NCBI RefSeq assembly: GCF_014898055.3
Contig: NW_023604861.1
Coordinates: 98,954,083 to 99,018,082 of the forward strand
Reading direction: 5' to 3'
DNA from: Talpa occidentalis
Lineage: Eukaryota > Chordata > Mammalia > Eulipotyphla > Talpidae
DNA: 64,000 nt
The position numbers and the translations under genes were made by a program. How positions within the stretch are numbered: the first letter of the stretch is position 1; the number at the start of each line of letters is the position of its first letter. A model generated the notes under the pieces. It made no database searches. It was not told where the DNA came from and saw only the letters and a list, made by a program, of their open reading frames with translations. Of the stretch, positions 56,401-64,000 are shown piece after piece.

Positions 56401-56679
56401 CATTCCAAACAAGTCCATGGTTAAGGCAGTGTAGACAGGGAGGGTGATGAAGGGGGGAAAACATGAAACATGCCACTTTAGTGAGCTCTTCATTGTCCTA
56501 AACAGTCAACATGCAAGGTGACGATGCAGCCGAAATCAGTGACCAGTGACTCTTGAGACAACAGCCACATGGATTCTAAACAGCAGCAAATGTAGGTTGG
56601 ACACACAGGGAATAGGGATGGCCATGGTGAGTCAAGAACTGAGTACCTGGACTCCTGGAGAATATCGCCTCTTCTGGGC
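49761..56679 (-). CDS. LMAN2L: LMAN2L (VIPL), lectin mannose-binding 2-like, 3' coding exons
   Basis: L-type lectin of the early secretory pathway, a type I membrane protein of the ER that binds high-mannose glycoproteins; its relatives are VIP36 (LMAN2) and ERGIC-53 (LMAN1). Exons on the - strand, in transcription order: 56679-56647 (optional, 33 bases), 55501-55340, 55246-55132, 50356-50237 and 49903-49761, all with AG/GT borders and matching phases. They encode the lectin core (RVFPYISAMVNNG, SYDHERDGRPTELGGC, WRDCIEVPGVRLPRGYYFG, SSITGDLSDNHD), the stalk (VERTPEEEKLHRDVFLP), one transmembrane helix and the tail NKWQDQSRKRFY. RKR and KRFY are ER-retention or sorting signals in this family. 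About the last 180 residues are here; the signal peptide and first half of the lectin domain lie past base 64000. The gene faces FER1L5 tail to tail. Confidence 0.96.
50237..50356 (-). CDS. LMAN2L: LMAN2L exon: lectin end and luminal stalk
   Basis: 120 bases encoding DNHDIISLKLFELTVERTPE and then EEKLHRDVFLPSVDNMKLPE. The first strand closes the lectin sandwich; the rest is the charged stalk before the membrane. Acceptor cctctag, donor GAGA|gtgagc. The intron upstream is 4.8 kb and packed with SINEs. Confidence 0.95.
50540..50840 (-). mobile_element. Retroposon 3' end, related to 25382-25522
   Basis: T-rich left end (tatttatttatttattttgt), then cattgttcatttttaaacaa, tatttgcttccccccacccc, tcaggtgtagtccccataga. 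This is the reverse complement of the element at 25382, extended about 100 bases further. Lies in a LMAN2L intron, sense to that gene. Confidence 0.8.
51505..51782 (-). repeat. SINE (subfamily A)
   Basis: Minus-strand copy; target duplication tatttctattatta (51491-51504 and 51783-51796). Sense to LMAN2L. Confidence 0.93.
51892..52157 (+). repeat. SINE (subfamily A)
   Basis: Head gggtctccccagtggtgcag, box B ggttcaatccccgg, tail tataaataaataaatctt followed by A's. Target duplication atgtttttc (51883-51891 and 52158-52166). Confidence 0.92.
52216..52481 (+). repeat. SINE (subfamily B)
   Basis: Head gggcctccctggtggcctag, tail caataaataaataaataaat. A short duplication aggaca flanks it (52210-52215, 52482-52487). 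Confidence 0.88.
53167..53470 (+). repeat. SINE (subfamily A) nested in a SINE
   Basis: Plus-strand element with head ggcctctctggtggcgcag and a long (aaat)n tail at about 53413-53455. Target duplication gatttatttatg (53155-53166 and 53471-53482), which is the tail sequence of the outer SINE. Confidence 0.93.
53413..53455 (+). repeat. (AAAT)n microsatellite in SINE tail
   Basis: About ten aaat units at the end of the nested SINE. Likely length-variable between individuals. Confidence 0.85.
54522..54861 (+). repeat. SINE (subfamily A), long tail, perfect 16-base duplication
   Basis: Head ggcctccccggtggcgcagc, box B cggttcgatccccgg, followed by an extra gctgatccccg unit. The tail is unusually long (about 75 bases with cacagaacttatt inserted). 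Target duplication agaaaagggaaccaga (54506-54521 and 54862-54877). The perfect duplication suggests a fairly recent insertion. Confidence 0.94.
55132..55246 (-). CDS. LMAN2L: LMAN2L exon: lectin domain end with GDLSD sugar-site loop
   Basis: 115 bases, beginning GTAATGATGGAC (VMMDIDGKHEW) after acceptor attctag and ending TCTCCG|gtactg. It encodes WRDCIEVPGVRLPRGYYFG and the SSITGDLS loop, completed by D from the next exon. The GDL loop contacts mannose in VIP36. Human LMAN2L has Ile and Thr where this has Val (first residue) and Ala (FGAS). Confidence 0.95.
55340..55501 (-). CDS. LMAN2L: LMAN2L exon: lectin domain core
   Basis: 162 bases, 54 codons, phase 0 at both ends. It encodes RVFPYISAMVNNGSLSYDHE and, further on, GGCTAIVRN and DTFLVIRYVKRHLT. 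The acceptor is tttcccag and the donor ACG|gtgagt on the minus strand. In VIP36 the equivalent segment supplies carbohydrate- and calcium-site residues. Confidence 0.95.
56647..56679 (-). CDS. LMAN2L: LMAN2L optional 11-residue exon
   Basis: 33 bases, phase 0 at both ends, with acceptor ctctcag and donor CCAG|gtactc on the minus strand, encoding AQKRRYSPGVQ. A longer human LMAN2L isoform carries an 11-residue insert with RRYSPGVQ just before RVFPYI, exactly this place, so this is very probably the cassette exon. Confidence 0.85.
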
Positions 56680-58940
56680 CTGAGAGGGTCCAGCAGGTTA
56701 TTATAAAAATAAGAGGGGGCAGGAGACAGGAGACAGAAGACAGGAGACTAAGTCAGAAAGAAACAGGCATGGGAGAGCTATGACCCAGCTTTGATGGATG
56801 AACAAATCAATCTAAATCCCGAAAACAGAATTTTAGGGCAAATGGAAGTCATTCAGCAAAATCTTAAATTACAGGTAAAACTGCACGATGCTTGTCCATT
56901 TTTTAAGGAGATTTTCAAAGGAGTCCACAAGAAGACCTCTCTAACCCACAGAGGGTCCTGAAGCTTCAGAAGCTTCATAAACCATAGTGTTTAAAAACAT
57001 AGTGTCATACTGTCCAAGCAGAGCACATCACTCTTGGTCTCTTGAAAGTCAGGTCAGGCCACAGGTTTGCCTGTGCCCAGACTACAGTATTTCTGTAGCA
57101 AGAGAAGACAGGAGCAGCAAAAAGGGCTGAATTCTCCCAAATTCAAGATGTCCTTTAATGCCCGGGTCAAAGAATACAGTTCTTGCCCAGAAGACAAAAA
57201 TTCTACCACTTGAGAGACCATGACATATATTTCCAAATAACTGCTGTCATTCTAACCCACAACATGTGGGCAAGGAAAAAGCTCTAGGGAAGTGTTACAA
57301 TATGACAGATTTAGAAAAATCCTGAGCCTCAAGTATACTTAGCTTTGTCCAGAAAACTATAGTTCTAAGCTTCTGGCAATAAGAGATATGGACACAGCTC
57401 AGTGGTGTCCTGCCCTATAGGAAGGGTGAGCAAGAGTGCAGAGTCCAAAAAGCCTCCTTCCTTTAATGTGTACCCCGTAGTCTAGCACTGCCTCAGATAT
57501 TGGGAGTTCGATGGGAAACAAGATAGACAGGTACCTGCTCTTGTATTGCTAACATTAAAATGGAAAAGACAAATAATAAAATTATTTCAGATGGTGATAA
57601 ATGCTATGATAAAAATAAAATAGGTGATATGGCACAGATGATGGAACATCTCTCTGAGAAGGGCTGAGACCCAAGTAGTTAGAGGCACTTCACCAAAAGA
57701 TCTGGGTGCATAAGAAACACAAAGCCAGCATAGTCAAGGTACTAGAAGAAAATAGGAATGTCTGAAACACAGCAAGTGAGGAAGATATTGGTGTGAGCTG
57801 AGACAGGAGGCAGATTACACCGGGTCTTATAGGCCACCGCAAGGAGTTAAGGACTGGCCACACAGCACCCCCCGACCTGCCATGGTTCTCTTATGTCACT
57901 GTGGAATATGTACAGGAGTATGAAATGAACCTGGACGATTAAATTGCCATAAGACTACTCTTCTACAAATATCTTTCAGAACAAGGGAAAGGGAACTGTA
58001 TGTTATCAAGCATTTACAAAAATGGGCTTTTGACAAGAAAGCTCATAACTTCAGTGAACAATTAAGGATAACAGGGATTAAAAATGTGCTGGGGAGCTCT
58101 TATGATCCCTTCTCTTGCTTCATTTACCATTCCCAATACCCATGATCACAAGTGCAAGTTGCAAATTTCAAGAGTGTCCAGGACAACTATCCCTAACGTA
58201 AAGATGCCTAACTCTTCCCCAGGCTGGTGAGGAGGCATCTGATTATCTGGCCACAGTTAGAAGCAAGCTGGGCATCAGGGTCACGTGGGCAAGCTTTTCA
58301 ACTGCATGTACTTGTGGGTTTCTCAATCAAAGGGTCTCATTCAGTAGGTCAACAGCAGGGTACAGATTATGTGTTTTTATAGACCATTGTGATGCACGGC
58401 TAAATTTAAGAAACGCTGCACTAGCCCCAGAGGCCAGCTTTGGAATTTCCACTTCTGCGACGTGTGACTTGGTCTTCAACTTTTACCTCACATTAGTAGT
58501 AAGTCTTTAAATGCCATCTTATTTTCTATGCCCAGTCAGGAGTTACTGAAGTGTTTCTTGGGTAGCCACTAATTTCACATGGATGCAAATTTTCTTTCCT
58601 TGGAAAGCAGTCAATATATAGCTAGAATCAAAGGCTGAAAAATCACACTGAATCAAGCAAGGTGGTAGTTTCATTCCTTATTTAAGAGTCATCAAAAATT
58701 AGGAACTCCTGCTTATTGTCCAAATGACTGTTGTCTGTAAGGTGGAGAAATGTTTTCAAATTTTTGTATGATAGGGCTACTTAAAAAGAAAAAGAGTCCA
58801 TCATAATTGTACCTTCAGCATATCTTGATTGAAAAAAGATCCATGAAGCTATGGATTTATGGATCCTGTGCCAAAACACCACAGGTCCAAAGCACAGGAG
58901 TTGAGAATAACTAGATAGAAAAAAGAGTGCACATGACCTC
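56680..58940. other. LMAN2L intron, mostly unique; MER5-like remnant near 58265-58425
   Basis: No exon of LMAN2L or another gene was recognised. At 58265-58425 the order catcagggtcacgtgggcaa ... tctcattcagtaggtcaaca resembles MER5-type elements. The rest holds nothing I can name. Confidence 0.5.
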
Positions 58941-58949
58941 TGCAAACAG

Positions 58950-59160
58950 GGAGACCTGGGTGGTAACCACAGGCAAGCCATTCACAGCTGCATAACCTTG
59001 GGAGGATTACACCATCTCTCTGAGATTCTATTTCCTAAATGTAAGCAAGGAAAATAATATACACCTCACGGTTAATGATGAATGAAATAAGATATGTAAA
59101 GTACTTAGTACAGTGTCTGGCATTCAGGAGGAAGTAAATAAATGTTCATTCATTCAATGA
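58950..59160 (+). repeat. MIR-like element
   Basis: cataaccttgggaggattac, ctctgagattctatttccta, aatgaataagatatg-type core and cagtgtctggcattcaggag: clear MIR wording, plus strand. Confidence 0.75.
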
Positions 59161-59457
59161 CTAATGAGTAACTAGATACAGATATTGTTCCTAATGTACT
59201 CAGAGGAAAGCACAAAGTGAAACAGGTTTCAGGGCCTAGGTCCTAAACCACTGGCTCTCATGGGCAGTAAGTCTCCAAAAATATTTGGGGAATTAGTAGG
59301 TTTATCTTTTTATTTTTGACCTACTAACCCATAATAACAGAATAACCACCTATAGAAAACATCATTTTTTAAAATAGAACATTTTAACACCAAAAAAGAA
59401 CCATGTCATTTCATAAGAAATGACATGAGCATTGAGCATTTAAGAAAAGTCACTTCG

Positions 59458-59754
59458 GGCCTCCCTGGTGGCACAGCGGTTGAGTGCTGGGTTGCGAAGC
59501 TGCCCGCAGCCTCTGCAGCGCCAGTTCGATCCCCGGCTGCTCCCCGGCCACCAGAGGAGGGTCCCACATGGCGCGCAGACCTCTCCTGCCGCCTGCTGCT
59601 CCCCTCAGCAGTGTACTTCAGTCCTTCTGCCTGCTCTGTTCCCCACTCTAGCTCTGGTGAATTCTCTCACCCTCCCACGCTTCTGACTGTACCCAGTGCT
59701 TGTATAAATAAATAAAATAAATAAAAAAAAAATAAATCTTTAAAAAAAAAAAAA
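59458..59754 (+). repeat. SINE (subfamily A), perfect 16-base duplication
   Basis: Head ggcctccctggtggcacagc, box B agttcgatccccgg, tail aataaataaaataaataaaa plus aataaatctttaaa. Target duplication aagaaaagtcacttcg (59442-59457 and 59755-59770). Confidence 0.94.
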
Positions 59755-60384
59755 AAGAAAAGTCACTTCGCTGTTCCTTTTCTTTGACCCGTAAGACTGT
59801 TACCAATACAAGTTCATGAACCAGCATTTGCAAACCACTCCTTGGGAGTAGTGTTGTCCAACCTAAACCACACCGCAGGCAAGTAAACCGGCCAAGTCTG
59901 TTCTCTGGAACCTAGATATGAAGAAAAGGAGGTTGACAAGAAGAGGGAGAAAACAGAACTACAATTGTTGCCAGATGTCTTCACAATGGACCCTCGGGAA
60001 TGTCATTCGGTGCTATGAATAAGAACAGTGAGCATCTACTGAGTGCTTCTACTCAATGTGGGCACTATACTCAGTAACAAACACATATATGTTCATTTAA
60101 TTATCACAATCCTAAGAGAAAGTATTAGTATCCACATTTCATAGAAAATGTGTTCAAGATAACATAGGTGTTAACTAATGAAATCAGGTAGTCTGGCCCT
60201 AGAGTCCTCACTGAATCACTATGCCACACTGCTCTCAATGAAGTTCAGTCTTAATACGTAATCACATCTAGAGAGCTTACCAATACTTGGACCCATTTTC
60301 CAGTCTCTGGGAACACACTGCTTCCCCTACAATTCAAAAGTCACATCCATATTGGATAACAAGGGGATTTAAAACATTATGGAG

Positions 60385-60657
60385 GGCTTCCCTGGTAGCA
60401 CAAGGGGTTAAGTCTCAAACACTATGAAGCAATCCACAGCCACTGCAGCACGAGTTCGATCCCCAGCCCTCCAGCTAACCCACATGGCACAGCAGACCTC
60501 TCCTGTCTTGCCCGCTGCTCCCCTCAGCAGTGTATTTCAGTCTGCCTGTTCTGCTCCACACTCTGTCTCTGGCGACTCCTCTCACGATCTCTGTACCTCT
60601 GGTCTACACCCCAGCTCTTGTATGCATAAATAAATAAATCCTTAAAAAAAAAAAAAA
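60385..60657 (+). repeat. SINE (subfamily B)
   Basis: Head ggcttccctggtagcacaag, box B gagttcgatcccc, tail atgcataaataaataaatcc. Target duplication at(t/c)atggag (60376-60384, 60658-60666). Confidence 0.9.
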
Positions 60658-62555
60658 ATCATGGAGTTTCTTTAATGATGTAAAACTTCTCTCCACCAAA
60701 CCCTAAAGAGACCAATAGGGACCAGGTCAATGTCTTCACCAACATAAAGATTTCAAGGAATGTGTTTACTTCCATCTGACTTGGTCACAGGCAATCAGTG
60801 AGTTCTCATTCTCAAATTAGCTGTTTCTGTCTCCACAGATGAGCCAAATGTCTTACCAGGAAGAATGAACGCCAGAGCTAAAAAGAGTTGCAATTCTGTA
60901 CTCTCAGTCCCGGGAGGGCTTCTTGCCATCATATTCTGATTTCAACTGAAAAAGATAGCTGCTTCAAGATTTGCTACTGAGTTCTCTACAACTTTTCACC
61001 ACTACCTGGGTTCTTAGGAGAAACTGATGACATTCTCGGCCCAAGATGATCAGGTCATGTTTTAATCAACATTTTAAAAACAATACTTAAGATACACTTC
61101 ACATACCACCTGTGCAGAATATAATTCAATGGTTTTTAGTATATTCACAGCTAATATTATGATTGCCACAATGAATTTCAGACATTTTCATCATTCCAAA
61201 AAGAAATTCCATCTACTAACAATCCCTCTCCCCAACCCTACCCCTAGTCTCCCAGCCCCAGGCAACCAATCTTTTACTTCCTTTCTCTATGGATTTGTCT
61301 ATTTTGGACATTGCATATATAGAGGGTCATACAATATGTGGTTGGCTTCTTTCACTTCACAAAATGTTTTCAAGTGTCATCCACATTGGAGCATGTATCA
61401 ATGTCTCATTTCTTTTTAATATTGAATGATATTCCATTGTTTGGCTAGATCATATTTTGTTTACCCATCATCACTTGATAGAGTCTAAATGTATCGACGT
61501 TTTGGCCATTATGAATACTGCAACTATGAGCATCATAAGTTTTTGTGTAGACATGTTTTCTTCTCTCTTGGTATATCCCCAGGGAAGGTATTTAGGTGCT
61601 CATATACACTCTATGTCTAACTATTTTTAACATGTGCCAAACGGTTTTCCAAAACAACTGTACCATTTTACATTCCCATCAACAGTGTGTGAAGGTTCCA
61701 ATTACTCCACATCCTCACTATCACTTGTTATCGTCTGTCTTTTTTTAACCATCCCAGTGGGTGAAGCGGCATCTCATTTTGGTTTTGATTTGTGTGTCCC
61801 TAAGAGTTAATGATGTTTAGCATCTTTTCATGTGTTTATTGGCCATTTGTATATCTTTGAGGAAATATCCAGATCCCCTGGTCATTTTTTGATTCACCTA
61901 TCTTATCATTGAATAATAGTTCTCTATATATTTTAGATACATATACCTTATCAGATACATAATTTACATACATTTTCTCCCATTCTGTGAATTGTCTTTT
62001 TACATCTTGATGGTGGTGTCCTTTACAGCACAAAAGTTGTGAATTTTGATGAAATCCAATTTATCTATTTTTTATTTTGTGGCTTTTGGTTTTGGTGTCA
62101 TCTAAGAAACCATGGTCTAATCAAGGTCATGAAGAATTAAACTTTTATTCTAAGCATTTCACAGTTTTTGCTATTACATTTAGTTCTTTGATCCATTTTG
62201 AGTCAAATTTTGTATATATCAGTAGCATGGGGGAGGGGACAACTTCATTATTCTATACGCGGATGTCCAAGTGTCTCAGCACCATTTGTTAAAAAGATGA
62301 TTCTTTCCCAATTCAGCTGTCTTGGCACTCCTATCAAGAATTAACTGATTATGAGTATTTATTTATGAACTATTAATTCTATTCCATTGATCTATATGTC
62401 TTTCCTTATGCCAGTGGCATGCTTTGTTATTACTGTAGCTCTGTTGTAAGTTTTGCAATCAGGAATCCTCCAAAGTTGCAATCCTTCAAACTTGCTCTTC
62501 TTTTTCAAAATTATTTTAGCTATTCTGGTTCTCTTGAATTTCCACATTGATTTTA

Positions 62556-62831
62556 TTTTATTTTAAAGATTTATTTATTTATGCATACAAGAAATAGGGT
62601 ACAGGTCAGAGGTGTAGGGGTGGGGGGGTTTGAGAGGATTCACCAGAGACAGGAGTGGGGAACAGAACAGGCAATGAAATACATTGCTGAGGGGAGCAGC
62701 TGGTGAGACAGGAGAGGTCTGCTGCACCATGTGGGTAGCTCCCTGGCCAGCAGGGGATCGAACTTGTGCTGCAGTGGCTGCAGATAGTTTCACAGTGCTG
62801 TGCTTAACCCCTTGCGCCACCAGGGAGGCCC
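62556..62831 (-). repeat. SINE (subfamily B) in L1
   Basis: Minus-strand copy with 15-base target duplication tccacattgatttta (62541-62555 and 62832-62846). The duplicated target is L1 sequence, so the SINE is younger than the L1. Confidence 0.93.
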
Positions 62832-63218
62832 TCCACATTGATTTTAGCATCAGCTTGTCAATTTCTGTGAAGAAGCCAGCTAGGTTTTTGCTAGATAGGA
62901 ACTATGAAATCTGTGGATCAGTGTGGATCAATCTTAATACTAGTTTTTTGATTCATAACATGGAATATCTTTCCATTTACTTAGGTTTTCTTTAATTTCT
63001 TTCAACAATATTGTATACTTTTCAGAGTATAAGTTTTTTTTTTAATTTATTTCTAAGTATTTTATTCTTTTGGTAATAGTATAAATGGAATTATTTTCAT
63101 TTGGATATTCAATACAAATAGAAATACAATTAAATACAACTAATTTTTGTATATTGATCCTGTATCTTGCAACCATGTTCAGTTCATTAATTCTAAGTGG
63201 TTTTTGCTGTTGTTGTTT

Positions 63219-63488
63219 TAAAGATTTATTTTATTTATTTCTGCATACAAGAACTGGGGTATAGGCCAGAGGTGGGGGGCTGATGAGAGGATTCACTAGA
63301 GATAGAGTGGAGAACAGAACAGGCAGACTGACTGAAATACACTGCTGAGGGGAGCAGCAGGAGAGACAGGAGAGGCCTGCTGTGCCATGTGGGTTAGCTT
63401 CCTGACTGGGGATGGAACTCATGCTGCAGTGGCTGTGGACTGCTTCATAGTGCTGAGACTTAACCCCTTGTGCCACCAGGGAGGCCCT
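63219..63488 (-). repeat. SINE (subfamily B) in L1
   Basis: Minus-strand copy: tail ttaaagatttattttattta, head ccaccagggaggccc. Inserted in the same old L1. Confidence 0.9.
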
Positions 63489-64000
63489 CTATAAGGTTTT
63501 TTTTTTTTGGGGGGGGGGGATTCCTTAGCAATTTCTATATAGAAAATCATGTCATCTGCAAATAAAAAGTTTTACTTTTTCCTTTCTAATCTGAATGTCT
63601 TTTATTTCATTTCCTTGCACAACTGCCCTGATCAGAACCTCCCTTACTATGTTGAAGTGACAACAAATATCCTTGTTTTATTCCTGATGGGGAATATAGT
63701 GGGTAGGGGAGGAGTGGGGGTATTGTGATAAGCACTCAGTCTTTCACAATGAAGTATGATGAGAGCTGGGGTTTTTCATAAATGAAACCTGATCCTTTTT
63801 CAGGCTGAGGAAGTTCCACTCCTTTTGTTAAGTGTTTTTTGGTCAAATATTTTTTTCTATATCTATTAATACGATTATTTTTTGCTCTTCATGCTCTTCA
63901 TGGTATATCACCAATTTTCAATTAAACCAAACTTGAATTCCTAGGATACATGTACTTGATCATAGTATAGAATCATTTTTATATGTTGCTGAATTTGGTT

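Larger units (their letters stand above)
61080..64000 (-). mobile_element. Old L1 (minus strand), split by two SINEs
   Basis: Antisense L1 3' UTR and ORF2 wording: gtatattcacagctaatatt, cagtgtgtgaaggttccaat, gtttattggccatttgtata, attctattccattgatctat. Interrupted at 62556-62831 and about 63219-63488. It runs off the right edge. It is sense to LMAN2L, inside its intron. No intact ORF. Confidence 0.8.

Noticed and set aside
59425..59715. Recurrent 60-95 codon ORFs with shared peptides (PAACCSPQQC, SACINK and similar), e.g. at 26338, 51523, 53164, 54502, 59425
   Set aside because: All lie inside SINE copies, on both strands; the likeness is that of the repeat, not of a gene family.

Overview
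This window is nuclear DNA from a mammal. It holds two protein-coding genes arranged tail to tail. FER1L5 (a ferlin) is on the + strand from 2281 to about 47.1 kb. LMAN2L (the ER lectin VIPL) is on the - strand from about 48 kb past the right edge. Both are recognisable from protein sequence, and the same pair is neighbours in other mammals (human 2q11.2). I see no bacterial, viral-genome or CRISPR-type content.

FER1L5: 52 coding exons could be joined by hand with consistent phases. They give 5,978 coding bases, about 1,991 residues plus stop. Only the first coding exon (about 30 residues) is missing; it must lie left of base 1. Every exon is open, so the gene looks functional. The order is the rest of C2A, C2B, FerI region, C2C, a long Fer region with FerA and FerB, the DysF module, C2D, C2E, C2F, C2G, one membrane anchor and a short C-terminal tail. 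The aspartates that bind calcium are kept in C2F and C2G and largely gone in C2D. Exon numbers below assume one missing exon upstream.

LMAN2L: the last four constitutive coding exons (49761-55501) and a 33-base optional exon (56647-56679) are present. They encode the second half of the lectin domain, the stalk, the transmembrane helix and the cytosolic tail ending RKRFY. The 5' exons lie beyond base 64000.

Repeats fill the introns. The commonest is a tRNA-derived SINE of about 265-300 bp whose head reads like GGCCTCCCTGGTGGCGCAG and whose tail is (AATA)n-TCTT-A(n). There are about 22 copies in two subfamilies. There is also an ERV-type solo LTR family (two near-full copies, an 87-bp internally deleted copy and a fragment, all in the first 12.7 kb), a different 588-bp solo LTR inside a SINE, L1 3' ends, MIR, and MER5A-like DNA transposons. 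Nested insertions give a relative timeline. The 17.6-kb exon-dense stretch 29,976-47,598 has no SINE.

The SINE and L1 types rule out primate (no Alu), rodent (no B1/B2), ruminant and horse. The CAN-like tail hints at a laurasiatherian, but I cannot name the species.
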